Shown: positions 11,435-22,605, counted from the stretch's first letter. The stretch is 64,000 nt of DNA from Triatoma infestans (GCA_011037195.1 JAAEAF010001572.1:62001-126000), one strand, 5' to 3'. A program made the numbers and translations. The notes: generated by a model not told the origin, from the sequence alone.

Positions 11435-12559
11435 TAGCACTTTAAAAATAATTTACCGAGGAAAAGTCTTCAAATAATATGCCAAATTTAAAGAAATTCG
11501 CTTTCCAGGCAGCTCTAGAAAGCTGCACTGATCTAGGCCAATCCAAACCATTAAATGCATTCGTGAGAAGATGTGGTATATATGGCTATCTTCCCAGAAT
11601 ATAGAACGACGAAACTCCGACAAAGTAAAAATTATATTCTTTAACCCCACGATTACAAAGATTTGAAACTTTGGAACACCCCTCCCAATATTGACTTCTA
11701 CACGGCTGCCCTTAGTCTGTAAACCTAACATTTTACCAGATTATATCCCTAAGTCGATGGGCTAACTATTCAGTTCAATATGTCTTAACTATTCAGTTAG
11801 GTCTTCACGATCCATCAAGCTGTCTTCCAATGTACAAGCATACTTAGCTTTACCCAACTTGCAAGCCACAAAGACCCTCTTCTTCAGCGACCACTCTAGA
11901 AGGACTCCTACAACCTTGAAGGATCTATGTTCAATCGAAGTTAAAATAATACAGGCGTATCGGTGTTTAATGCCAGATTTTTTTTTTCAAATGTTTCTGG
12001 ATGGATCTGATCCGAATGAAATTAGTATAATTTATTTAAAAAAGAAATAAAACAAGAATGAAAATAATGTATCCAAAAAATTGTTCATTAAAAAGAAAAT
12101 TATCTCACGTGTGGTATTTAAGTGGATAATTTCATTTATAAACGGAACAGGTTGAAATTGCATCACATTGCAAATTATTAACAGCAGCATATGCAGTTTC
12201 TCGAATTGCTTACCCGCACGCTCCTTTCCTTAAGGCTGTTATTTTAATCAATTATTAAAGAAGGAAGAAAAAAAAACAACAAAAAAACTAATATAAATGT
12301 GAGCATAAAGAAATAATATCAATTTAAATGCAAATTGTAATTTAAAATAAAAAAAATTCTTGTATGATTCACTCACATTATGGCTCAAAATTTACCCATA
12401 TATCCTAACATAAATTTAGAGATGAAGAGGGGACAAGTACCTACCCTAACAAGTAGTGGTCGTGAGACATTGTAGTCCAGAAGAAAGTGCCAATAACATT
12501 GAAGCACTAATTACACAAAACAACATTTGAAAGTTAACGTCACAATATCCGCAGGAAGT
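11435..12559. other. No gene recognised
   Basis: Non-coding. A short open frame at 11453-11731 (-) has no recognisable domain and looks like chance. AT-rich from 12000 onwards. Confidence 0.4.
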
Positions 12560-13140
12560 ACCTAAAATAATTCTTGTTTTTTTCAAAAAAATGTTGCAAA
12601 TAAAAATTGATTACGTTCATAATTCTGTGCAGTTATCCTGCAGAATCCTGTGCAGGTATTCGTAAGTTTAAAAAGAGATCTTTATAGTCGTTTTCGAAAA
12701 AATTTCAAATATCTTTTCTGTAAAGCCACACTTCTGGTTAACAAATTCTATAGTTTGCTTCTAATGTCATATAGGTGGCCAAACCATATATTTTATTGAA
12801 ATGGTACTTTAAAGAAAAGTTAAACGCCCCATAGCTCCCTCTTAGTTCCCATAAACATCAATTGTCCCAATAAAATGTTGTTTTAAATAAAAGTGATAGG
12901 CATATTTGTGGTAGATATTATAGGAAATTTAAAAAAAATTGTTGGAGACGTTTTAAAGTAGATCGCAAAAAACTGAAAAAAAAAAAATCGATGTCATACT
13001 TCCGGTTGATGAATTTTGTCCGACAACCTTCATGTCAGATACGATTGTAGTACCTAAACGGAATAATAATACCAAGTTTAAACCTCCTGCTATTTTTTTC
13101 GTTTTTTTTTTTTTTTTGATATTTTGTTTAAACACACACC
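12560..13140 (+). repeat. HINE-like family, diverged partial copy
   Basis: Family landmarks in order: 'ctcccttctta...'-type block, 'gttttaaataaaagtgataggc', 'aaattgttggagacgtttt', 'acttccggttgatgaattttg', 'gtcagatacga-tgtagtacc' and 'aaacacacacc'. Both termini are missing. It was previously open enough to give chance frames. Confidence 0.65.
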
Positions 13141-13837
13141 AGCGCCTGCTATAACGGTTACGTCGCCCCGGACAAAAAAAAAAATTGTTGCCCCTTAAGA
13201 ATATATTTATATATTTTCAAGCAAATCTATGGCATGTTCACACACAAGCTGAAGCAGCGCTCTGCTCGTCGTGTGCTAATGCTATTCTCTGTTCAGAGAA
13301 GTATATGCATGTTCAAACAAGTTCAAGCATCGTCCTTTACAAATTCTGTAAATATTTTTAGCTTACAGACATAAACAATATAAATACGCTACGCAATGTA
13401 AATATTTTAGCGATCGAAAAAAAATCGATATGTGAAATTTGAGTATTTAACACCTCAATACTTTTCTCGCACCGGACAAAGGTCCCCGGGTTGCCAACCA
13501 CTACAGTGGGCGCTGCTAAAACTCTTTTGCGAACTCAGTGACTTCAAAAGTTATAATTTCAAAAATTTCAAACGATCACAGTATTTCCTCTTACTAGGAT
13601 TAATTAAGACAGAGTAAAAGTCTGGTTTGCAACATTGTTCTATTGTAAATCCTTACAGTTCTAATTGGTAAATTTACAACTGGAACATTATACTAAACAC
13701 TTAGTTGTCCTTAATATTTGTACAAATGGTGGTATATCGAAAATCGAAAAAAAAGAAACTAAAAAAAAAAATCAAACAAGCAAATAATTAATTGGCTGGT
13801 GCCAAAGAAAAAACTTTTTACTTTTAAAAGATTATTC
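13141..13837. other. No gene recognised
   Basis: Non-coding. The stretch at 13141-13300 and 13460-13520 is less AT-rich. No motif could be named. Confidence 0.4.
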
Positions 13838-13871
13838 GACATTTCGGAACACCTTTAGTGTTCTTTCTCAG
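13838..13871 (-). ncRNA. Hammerhead-ribozyme-like motif of Penelope type
   Basis: Read on the minus strand: CTGAGAA (one change from CUGANGA), a stem II of GAACAC pairing with GTGTTC across a UAAAG loop, GAAAT in place of GAAAC, then GTC. Six paired bases in stem II support a structured RNA. Minimal hammerheads of this layout are known in Penelope-like retroelement terminal repeats. It sits at one end of a ~58-bp inverted repeat. Confidence 0.55.
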
Positions 13872-13994
13872 GAACTGTTAAGAAAGAATAGATAGTTGAA
13901 TGTTAGAGGAGTTTATTCAATAATAACAATAACATTCTCTAACATTCAACTCTCTATTCTTCCTTAACAGTTCCTGAGGAAGGACACAAAGAGC
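13851..13994. repeat. Inverted repeat, ~58-bp arms, Penelope-associated
   Basis: Arms 13851-13908 and 13937-13994 pair with few mismatches around a ~28-nt loop. The right arm repeats the 5' half of the hammerhead motif on the plus strand with a perfect CTGAGGA box (13974-13980). It lacks the GAAAC half. Confidence 0.65.
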
Positions 13995-14039
13995 AAATTT
14001 AGTTGATACACTAAATGAGAGTATCAACTAAATTTGCTC
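13991..14039. repeat. Perfect 19-bp inverted repeat
   Basis: GAGCAAATTTAGTTGATAC (13991-14009) pairs exactly with 14021-14039 across an 11-nt loop. It adjoins the Penelope-type inverted repeat and a further ribozyme-like motif at 14085. Confidence 0.8.
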
Positions 14040-14084
14040 TATTCAAGTCTATGTTATCACACACTTTTTAGAAAAACATTCTTC

Positions 14085-14113
14085 CTGATGATGGACGTAC
14101 TCTGAAACCGGTC
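14085..14113 (+). ncRNA. Hammerhead-ribozyme-like motif with intact core boxes
   Basis: CTGATGA (14085-14091) and GAAAC (14104-14108) match the two conserved hammerhead boxes, followed by CGGTC. The palindrome ACCGGT would form a dimeric stem III. Stem II is weak: only about three pairs around GUAC. The same flanking word, GGTCGATGACCAC, is seen in diverged form at 1532. Confidence 0.45.
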
Positions 14114-15133
14114 GATGACCACAAAAAAAAAAAAACTTGTGTAAAACACTCACACAACTATCTCTTACTCCAGTTCTCAAAATTAGTATTGACAAATTTT
14201 ATTGTTTGTGCACCAAATTTAATGAAATTCGCGAAAACTGAAAGAAAAACTGTTCAGTAGAAGCGGACTTCCAGTTTTCTTAGAACTTCGGAATTTTTGG
14301 CCATCTATTTATTTCTAATTAATTTTCATTGGATGATACAATTGTATAATCAACTATGCTAGCACTTTAGAGAAAAACAGAACCCCACCCCTTCCCTGAA
14401 AGTGCCCTTAAATAAATTTTCCCAGAGAAATGTTTTAAATAAAAGTTGTAGATCTTTGTATGTTTAGTGTATATAGGTAGTTTCAAGAAAATCTTCGGAG
14501 CCATTTTTGAGGAAATCGCAAAATAGTGAAAAAATCATTTAGTAAAGTGGTATAGTAAACGCACTCCCGGTAATCCGATTTTATTCAAACTTGGAATTCC
14601 AACAACATATTCAGTTCTAATTAACATTATTTAGATGAAAGAATTGTCTAATAAACTGAAATAGCACTTTAGATGGAAACTAAAACCACTCCTCCCTAAA
14701 AGATATGCCTGAAAAATGAATTTTCCCTGAAAAATGTTTCAAATAAAAGTTGTAGCTCTTTGTATGTGTAGTAGATATATTATGTTTCAAGAAAATCGTC
14801 GGAGCCATCTATGAGAAAAACGCAAAAAAGTAAAAAAACTAACTTGTAAAGTGGTACTTCCGGTTGAGGAATTTTGACGTATAACGTACTGTCAGATCCA
14901 ATGGTGATACTTAAACTGATTATCAAGTTTCAACTTTCTACGGGTTTTTCGTTTTTGAGCTAAGCTGTTCACATACATACATACATACACACACGCACAC
15001 ACACATACACACAAACACACACACATACAGACCATTTGCTAAAAACCAGTTTTTTGGACTCAGATGGCCTCAAAACGGATATTGCCGGTGAAAACTCGAT
15101 ATCGAAAATTTGACACGATTACAATACTTCCTA
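14114..15133 (+). mobile_element. HINE-like 1-kb element, forward copy lacking its 3' tip
   Basis: It begins at 'acttgtgtaaaacactcacacaac', followed by the 5' subterminal repeat (ATCTCTTACTCC). Three 'CTTCCGGT' blocks follow at about 14268, 14564 and 14867, then a (CATA)n/(CA)n tract at 14971-15022 and the 'GGATATTGCCGGTG' 3' module. It stops inside the terminal 'CTTCCT' and joins a reverse-oriented 5' piece. No protein is encoded; frames are chance. Confidence 0.85.
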
Positions 15134-15336
15134 TCATCCAAACAAAATTAATTACAAATAAATAGATGGCGAAAATTCTGTGCTTCAAGAAAATTAGTAA
15201 ACCGGAAGTGCGTTTTTACTAAACAGTTTTCGACGAATTTCATTAAATTTGGTACACAAATTATAAGATATGTCAATTATAATTTTGAGAACGGGAGTAA
15301 GAGAAAGTTGTGTGAGTGTTTCCCACCAGATTTTTA
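15134..15336 (-). mobile_element. HINE-like element, 5' ~200 bp, reverse
   Basis: Reverse complement of the first block and 5' terminus of the family, ending with 'GAGTAAGAGAAAGTTGTGTG' and 'CCACCAGATTTT'. It is fused without spacer to the forward copy on the left and to a full reverse copy on the right. Confidence 0.8.
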
Positions 15337-15460
15337 CTTTCTCTTACTCCTAGTAAGAGGAAGTATTGTAAGCGTGTCAAATTTTTGATATCGAGTTTTC
15401 ACCGGAAATATCCGTTTTGAGGTCCCCTGAGTCCAAAAAAGTGGTTTTTAGCAAATGTTC

Positions 15461-15502
<42 letters not shown>

Positions 15503-16367
15503 TGTGTGTATGTATGTATGTGAACAGTATAGCTCAAAAACGAAAAATCGTAGAAAGTTGAAACTTGATATTCCTTTAGGGGTCACCATGGGATCTGACT
15601 GTACGTTATCTGACAAAATTCCTCAACCGGAAGTACCACTTTACTCGTTGGATTTTTTACTTTTTTGCGATTTTCTCAAAAATGACTCCGGCGATTTTCT
15701 TTAAACTTTGTACATCAACCATACATACAAAGAGCTACAACTTTTATTTGAAACATTTCTCCAGGAAAATGCGATTATGGGCACTTTTGTGGGAAAGGTG
15801 GGGTTACGTTTTCATCTAAAGTGCTATTTCAGTTTATTATATAATTCTGTCATCTAAATAATGTTGATTAGAATTAAATATGTTGTTGAAATTCCGAGTT
15901 TGAAAAAAATCGGATAACCGGAAGCGCGTTTACTTTACCACATTACTAAATGAATTTTTGCACTTTTTCGCGATTTTCTCAAAAGTGGCTCCAAAGATTT
16001 TCTTGAAACTTCTTATATCAACTAAACATGCAAAAATTTACATCTTTTATTTAAAACATTTCTCTGAGAAAATTCATTTAAAATTCATTTCTTTTAGGGG
16101 AGGGGTGGGGTTACAGCTGATTTGACAATTCTAGTTGATTATAGAATTCTATCATCCAAACAAAATTAATTAGAAATAAATAGATGGCGAAAATTCCGTG
16201 TTTCAAGAAAATTAGTAAACCAGAAGTGCGGTTTTACTAAACAGTTTTTTTCAGTTTTCGACGAATTTCATTAAATTTGGTACAAAAAATTATAAGATTT
16301 GTCAATTATAATTTTGAGAACTGGAGTAAGAGAAAGTTGTGTGAGTGTTTCACACCAGACTTTTTTT
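15337..16367 (-). mobile_element. HINE-like 1-kb element, full reverse copy
   Basis: Both ends are present. On the plus strand it starts with ACTTTCTCTTACTCC and the hairpin CTTACTCCTAGTAAG (the element's 3' end) and finishes with GGAGTAAGAGAAAGT, then the 'TGTGAGTGTTTCACACCAGA' terminus. The three internal 'ACCGGAAG' blocks and a (TG)n tract (about 15466-15500) are in reverse order. The open frame across the (TG)n tract is a microsatellite artefact. Confidence 0.88.
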
Positions 16368-16845
16368 AATTATAAATGCGAAATTATAATTCAGAATTAA
16401 AAGTAAATATCTATTTTTATTCTTGTTTTAGGAGAGTTAATAGATGTAAATAATGCATATTAAAGTGCATGATTATAAAATCTTTATAAGGTAATTAGCA
16501 TCAATATTGATACAACCATAAGGTTTATTTAATTGTGAAGGTAGCAGCGAAAAGGAAGATGTAAGGCTTTAGGATAACACCTGTAGGCGTTGCATATATA
16601 ATGTATATATAAATACACGCATATAAAATTGAGTTAGAAAAAAAACGCATTAAACAAAAACTAAATAGATTGTATTTATATTAAATATTTATCCTCACTT
16701 CATCAAATTTTTACTTCATGAATTTGTTTGAAAAAGACAAATTTCAATTAAACATCATTTTTTTATTAAATGTTTGTCTTCAATGTTAAATCAATGGGAG
16801 AATATAAACTCAAACGACCTTTTATTTGAGGAAAAATGCCAAAAC
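16368..16845. other. AT-rich, no gene recognised
   Basis: Non-coding spacer between two HINE-like copies. Confidence 0.4.
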
Positions 16846-17548
16846 CCAATCTCAGAGAAATGTTTTAAATAAAAGATGTAAATTTTTGCATGTTTAGTTT
16901 ATATAAGAAGTTTCAAGAAAATCTTTGGAGCCACTTTTGAGAAAATCGCGAAAAAGTGCAAAAAATCATTTAGTAATGTGGTAAAGTAAACGCGCTTCCG
17001 GTTATCCGATTTTTTTCAAACTCGGAATTTCAACAACATATTTAATTCTAATCAACATTATTTAGATGACAGAATTATATAATAAACTGGAATAGCACTT
17101 TAGATGAAAACGTAACGCCACCTTTCCCACAAAAGTGCCCATAATCGCATTTTCCTGGAGAAATGTTTCAAATAAAAGTTGTAGCTCTTTATATGTGTAC
17201 TTGATATACTAAGTTTAAAGAAAATCGTCGGAGCCATTTTTGAGAAAATCGTAAAAACGTAAAATAACCAACTAGTAAAGTGGTACTTCCGGTTGAGGAA
17301 TTTTGACAGATAACACACCGTCAGATCCTATAGTGATACCAAAACGTAATATCAAGTTTCAACTTTCTACGGTTTTTCGTTTTTTAGCTGTGCTGTTCAC
17401 ATACAGACACACACACACAGAACATTCTAAAAACCACTTTTTTGGACTCAGGGGACCTCAAAACGGATATTTCCGGTGAAAACTGAATATCGAAAATTTG
17501 ACACGATTACAATACTTCCTCTTACTAGGAGTAAGAGAAAGTAAAAAC
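16846..17548 (+). mobile_element. HINE-like element, 5'-truncated forward copy
   Basis: It starts within the first block ('atctcagagaaatgttttaaataaaag') and keeps two 'CTTCCGGTT' blocks (16996 and 17286), a (CA)n tract and the whole 3' end, with GGAGTAAGAGAAAGT then AAAA at 17528-17547. Confidence 0.88.
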
Positions 17549-17950
17549 TAAAAAATACTGTAAGTACTTAGTACTTACTGTTGACCGATTTTAATAAAAA
17601 CTTTACTGTCTTGTCCTCTCCTAAAATTTAAACGAAAAAAAGTTCGAAGTATTTGTTGTTTTTTTTTTGTTTTTTTGCCTCAGAGGAATTCAAAACATGC
17701 ATGCGTATGAAAACTCAATATCAAAAATTTGACAAAACTTGGATATATGCCCGCAAGGGGTATCTGTTGCATGCAGTTACTTGGGAAGTAGCGACCCCAT
17801 GGATTAACTACCACTGCTCAGTACTTCATGCACTACGACAGAACAGTACGCAATACACTTAAACTACATACACTCTACCCTTTACATACAAGGACAAACA
17901 CAGTACACAAACTAGGGTCTCCGTCGCTAATTAATTGGCAAGGCAAGGGA
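17549..17950. other. No gene; short HINE-like remnant
   Basis: At 17660-17735 'gaggaattcaaaacatgcatgcgtatgaaaactcaatatc' words match the 3' module of the family. The rest is unassigned. Confidence 0.4.
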
Positions 17951-19366
17951 GAAGGAAGGGATTAGCTCAGTGGTAGCGCGCTGGTCTAGCAACGCGGAAG
18001 TCCCAGGTTCGAATCCAGCATGCTGCCCTTAGATTTTCTCTTCCTAGGAGCCCCTACAACTCACTGTCTGGTGAAGGGCAGTGTTGTCTCTATCTAGAGA
18101 ACACTGCTCGAAGACCGGCAGTGCACTGTGAAGGCTCCAGGGGCACAATAGATCTTTCAGGTCGCAGTGCTCTGATATAATCCCCAACAGCAATCTACAT
18201 CTACACTGAATTTCATTGTTTCAAGATTAATTAACTAATTACTAAAGTTAAGTGGGATGGAACTTTCTTATTCCATATAACATTATTACGTCTCTCTCTC
18301 AGAAATCTTATTGATTTCAATATGACTGAAAATAAGGATAGGAATTTGTGAGGCTTATTTATTTCGTTTATGAATACGAAATATCATCACCAGCATTTTT
18401 TGCCACAAGATCTACCAATCATTCTATATATCGTGGCTAATTTTATTTTTTCATTTCATATACACAGTTGGAGGCGGAATTTCGAAAGGCATACGGACAA
18501 GTGACTGTTATTATTATTATTTGTCTGTGGGGAGGGACCAAACCCTACGCTATCCAAAGCCCCATTGGGCCCATATAGCTACCCAAGAAAAACAACAACA
18601 AACCGGGTCTAGAACAAAAATCCAGATCCGGATCCAATCCATCTAAGATTCACCGCAGTCCAAATAAATCGGACAATAACCTTAAGCGGAAATAGCTTAA
18701 GGTCTTCCACAGACATCCTATTCCGACCAAAGGTCCTGAACCTAATTTCCTCGCAACCCAGACAATCAGTCATAAGATGGATGTGTGTTTCCTCCTCTTC
18801 TCACACACTCTACAAAATGGATCCGGCATGAGCCCCACTGCGTAGAGATGCCCAGTGAGGGATCCAACTAGTTACCTGAGAGAGCTCTGTGAAAAACACA
18901 GTACGTCTCACTAATGGCCTTGTCTGGACCACCGATGAGCATTTTAGACTGCCGAAAACCAACTGAGCTCATCCATAAGGATGAATGCTGTGAAGCTGGC
19001 CTGACAGACATGTGCCAGAAGACACGCCAACAGCAGGCTCGGGACCAATGAAAGGAAGAGAGGGGCCTAATTTGGCAAACCTATCCACCTCCTCATTGCC
19101 AAAATTTCCAATGTGACCTGGCACCCAGACTAGAAGCACATCCTTCAGAGAAGAAAGCTCTTCCAGCCCTTTAGAACATTCTAACACCAACCTGGAAGAC
19201 AGGTAACTGTACTTTTACCAACACCTGTGGATACCCTTCGAAAGTCCGCCCCATTTTAAATAATTACTGGGCTCGTAATAATATTAATTATTGAAGAAAA
19301 TTATAATTATGAAAATTATTATATTAAAATAACAGTTTGTGTATATATATATCTTCATTTTCGCGA
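17951..19366 (+). mobile_element. Composite unit: SINE-A head plus ~450-bp body, split by a LINE
   Basis: The tRNA-like head (GGGATTAGCTCAGTGGTAGC, B box GGTTCGAATCC at about 18007-18017) and SINE body run into a further segment that recurs in the same order at 39764-40501. That segment holds a pyrimidine tract ending in ACACAG, followed by an exon-like stretch (TTGGAGGCGGAATTTCGAAA). An I-like LINE (18509-19198) interrupts this copy. The remainder resumes at 19211 with 'CACCTGTGGATA' and ends near 'ATATATCTTCATTTTC'. Shared length indicates a mobile composite or a segmental duplication. Confidence 0.7.
18509..19198 (-). mobile_element. 5'-truncated I-like LINE (family A)
   Basis: Second copy of the family at 2611. 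It has a (TAA)n tail at 18508-18521, then reverse-complement 3' UTR and coding sequence for the Cys/His tail and the end of RNase H (VLLVWVPGHIG, then NEEVDRFAKLG). Internal deletions include the ends of the CxxC segment. Flanking words ACAAGTGACTGT (18497-18508) and ACAGGTAACTGT (19199-19210) form a diverged 12-bp duplication with two mismatches, so this copy is older than the one at 2611. Confidence 0.83.
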
Positions 19367-19425
19367 GAAAGCTCCGGGGGCACAATAAATCTTTCAGGTC
19401 GCAATGCAATATTCCCCTACAACAA
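19366..19425 (+). mobile_element. SINE-A tail fragment
   Basis: 'AAGCTCCGGGGGCACAATAA' and the following 'tctttcaggtcgcaatgcaa' repeat the 3' part of SINE A seen at about 18143-18185. Only ~60 bp are present. Confidence 0.6.
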
Positions 19426-19699
19426 ACTACGAAATCTACCAGGTAGTAAGAGAAACTACACATATTTTTCAAATCTTGAATTTTTACACAAAGTTTATTA
19501 CTATAGGAACTTACAACTGGATATACTTATTGGTTAGCACAAACTACACAGGTAATACTTAGAATGTGATTATATACTGTGTTTAAGAAGAATAGTTCAA
19601 ATTCATAACATTTGAAACACTAAAGTAACTCACCCAGAAGCCGTTAAAATTAGTTTAAACATATTAAAAATAAAGTAATATCAGAGATTTTTTCCCGTG

Positions 19700-20147
19700 A
19701 CATTCTGTTTCAATTTGTGGCCACCATAGCTTTAAACCTTGGTGTTAGTAATTTGAACAAATTTAAAAAAAATCGTTGTAGCCGTTGTCGAGAAAAAATT
19801 CAAAAAGATCAGAAAACCTATTCTATAAAAATCATATTTCCGGTTTAAATAATTTTCTTCAAATCTAGCGATAGAAATCAGACTTTATATTGTAGTGGTG
19901 CTTCTACACCGAGAAAAGCTTGACATTGTTGTTTTCTTGAACTCACTAGAAATCCATTTTTCTGGCAAAATGATTACAAATAAAACGATAGACATTTGAT
20001 AGTACGTTGCGAAGTTTAGAGAAAATTGTTGGAGCCGTTTTCGAGGAAAAACAAAAAAACGGGGGGGGGGGGCATTCAGTAAATCTGCACTTCCGCTTGA
20101 TGGATTTTAACTCAAAAACCTTTGAGACAGTTAATATATATGGCAGT
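19700..20147 (+). repeat. HINE-like family, diverged copy split by a LINE
   Basis: Family words 'aaaaatcgttgtagccgttg-cgagaaa', 'atttccggtt', 'attgttggagccgttttcga', a G10 run, and 'cacttccgcttgatggattt'. The copy is interrupted at 20147 and seems to resume at 21795 ('gaacaagtttaaacttcc-tagatttttcatt'). Confidence 0.6.
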
Positions 20148-21785
20148 TTCGCTGTTATTCAGATGGCTCTAGGCAGAAGGGGACTGGCCTGTCAAGAGCG
20201 GGAGCATGGTTGCAGGAGGTGGATAGAGGGAGTTCGGTGACCTTGGTTGGTTTGGCTCACTGTCTTCCAGTCCGAGGTGGTGGGCATTATTGAATGCTGC
20301 CTCCTTGTGGGGGAGTGGCAGGCAGAGATCAAAGAGGTGCGGATTTTCTCTGATAGTCAAGACCGCACTGAGCGCTTTGAGCAGGCCATGGTGGAGCTCG
20401 AAACTAGTGGGAGAATGTAGGAGAAGGCTTAATGCTTTGGCTCGAATGGGTAAGGTGCGTCTCTATTGGATACCCGGACATGCGGGAATAGAGGGCAATG
20501 AGAGGGCGGATCAGTTGGCTAGGGAGGGGATCATCATTACCATTTTGTGGTCCTGAACCAGCCCTTGCCGCCACTAAGAGGTTTAACAGATTAGACTTTG
20601 GGAGACGAGAATCTTGGAGAAATGCTGGGGGGGACACCCAGGGGTGCCTCGAGGCTAAAAGATTTATAAAAGGAATTAAACAGGGAGTTTCGGCTTACCT
20701 CCTGTCCCTCAGCAGGACAGGTCTGAGGACCTTTGGTGGGGGTAGTGACTGGACACACCTGGGTGTCTAGTTACTTGTTTAACATAGTGTAGTGGAATCG
20801 TTTATTGGATGATCTGATCCCACCGTGATACTACAAGATGTAGTGGAATCGTTTAATGTGTGATTCCTGAGGTATGTAGTAGATGTCTTGAAGAGGGCGG
20901 AAGTTAGTTTAGAGATTTTTGGAAGTTAGTGCTCGAAGTATTAACACGGAAATTATAAAAATAAACTCTATTTGAACATAATTTAAACATAAAAATTGGT
21001 AACTATTAACAAGAAATACTTAGAAATAAATAGAAGATAAATAACTAATAAATTAGAATGATTAAGATAAATGAACTAAGATGCACCACTAAAGTAGTAA
21101 GTATAAATAAAAACTGTATAGGGACGCGTAAACTGCTGCTCGTATATGAAGACGTACTCAAGTATAATCGTAATATCATCCCCTCTTCCAATCGGGCGAA
21201 GTTTATATATTAGTGTTGGCCACATTCACACCAAGACATCTGTCCTAGTGTGCGACCTTGTGCAACCTTGGTTAGTTTGGTAACCACCGATTTAGGTCAG
21301 TGGCCAGCCTTAGCGGTGCTTGCTTTGATGTAAGGGTATTTACCCTTGGTTTGTTTGTTTGCCCACGGTCTTGTCTTGAAGTCAGGCAGCTGGTTAGGCC
21401 ACTAGTTGTAAATTATTGTTTCTTTGTTATCTGTTGTGAAGGTTTGACATTGCTATGACTTTGCCATTCATTACAATATGGAGGACGTCCTAGTCCCACT
21501 TGTCAGAATTGCGATGACGGAGTCAGGGAAACGGTGTATCACTATCTATGTCAGGGCCCCCGTTTCGCTGGTACTAGATTTAGCGTATCTGGGAGGGCAC
21601 CACTTTCGCAGGATTGCTTGGGCGAGCTGGAGTTAAAGGATATCCTGGGATATTGTAGACTGACCTGTGGTTATTGGGGGAGACTATTTAAGGGGACGAT
21701 AAGGGGGGGCATCGGGTGGGTATGAAAGCCATATAGGCTTAGGTGCCATGCTGCCAGGCACCCGGACTAATAATAATAAATATAT
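20148..21785 (+). mobile_element. 5'-truncated I-like LINE (family B) with a nested LTR
   Basis: A non-LTR element with an RNase H domain: SDSQ region degraded here, then LYWIPGHAGIEGNERAD and QLAREG. A Cys/His tail follows after the nested insertion (CPTCQNCDDGVRE, then VYHYLCQGPRF). Frameshifts disable it. The 3' end is an AATAATAATAAA tail. TATGGCAGT at 20139-20147 and 21786-21794 is the target-site duplication. A 688-bp insertion at 20788-21475 interrupts it; the undisturbed order is visible in the copy at 35435. Confidence 0.85.
20788..21475. mobile_element. Probable solo LTR inside the family B LINE
   Basis: Comparison with the uninterrupted copy at about 36060 shows a 688-bp insertion that begins TGTAGTGGAATCG and ends CATTACA, the TG...CA ends typical of LTRs. 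Flanks ACATAG and ATATGG resemble a 5-6-bp target duplication of ATATAG. The 5' word 'TGTAGTGGAATCGTTTA' is repeated at about 20840. No second LTR or pol is present. Confidence 0.6.
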
Positions 21786-21894
21786 TATGGCAGTGAGAAC
21801 AAGTTTAAACTTCCTTAGATTTTTCATTATTAAAATATTTTTGTTCACGCATATATTATACACATTTTTCATATTAATTTTTCACGCATAAAAA

Positions 21895-22605
21895 CATTGT
21901 TCCTTACTCTTTACTCCTAGAAAGAGGAAGTATTGAGATCGTGCCAGATTTTCAACCGGAAATACATGTTTTTGGGTTCCTGTGAATACGAAATAATTGG
22001 TCAGTCTATATTTGAATGGGTTTCTGTGTGTAAAACAAAATATCTCACAAATGAAAAATTGCGATAAGCTCAAACTTAATATCCTATTTTTAGTTTGGGG
22101 AATTTTCCCGAGAAATTTTTTTGGGGGGGAGGGGTTCTGGGGGAACGAAGAAGATCGGTTTGAAGAAAATCGGTTTACCCAGAAACACGATTTTTGAAGA
22201 ATTGGTTGTTGAGTGTTTGGAAATTTTCTTGAAAACGGTTTAAACGATATTCTTTAAACTTGGAATGCTTGCTGGATAGATAGACACGTATGACTTTTAT
22301 ATGAAACACTTCCCCCCCCGTAAAAATAATTTTGGATACTTAAAGAGGAATTTGTAGCATTAATTTCAAATTTTATATGTGTAGTTGGTTCAGTGTTTCA
22401 GCGCTCTACAGGGCCTTAATATAATCATCACTTGCCTACCTGCCAATGATAAGTAGGTTTGTCCTTATCTCCCACCACCTCTATATTTACGTTAGAACAA
22501 ATAAATACAAATTGTGTTTAAAAGAAAATTTATCATTTTATATACAATTGTAATAAAAGCAGTTAGAGAAAATTGTGTGAGTGTTTCACATCAGATTTTT
22601 TTTTT
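21895..22605 (-). repeat. HINE-like element, diverged reverse copy
   Basis: It opens with 'TTACTCTTTACTCCTAGAAA' (element 3' hairpin) and closes with 'AGAGAAAATTGTGTGAGTG' and 'TTTCACATCAGATTTT' (element 5' terminus). Internal landmarks are diverged, and the CA tract is nearly lost. At 22610-22695 a short forward 3' remnant ('actcctcaaaacatg', 'aaaatttggcac', 'taagagaaag') follows. Confidence 0.7.

Noticed and set aside
14971..15022. CRISPR-like or satellite array
   Set aside because: Simple CATA/CA microsatellite within a transposon; no spacer-repeat structure, and the genome is eukaryotic.
15377..15704. Overlapping open frames on both strands
   Set aside because: They run through a (TG)n/(CA)n tract inside a HINE-like element; periodic repeats give open frames without coding meaning.
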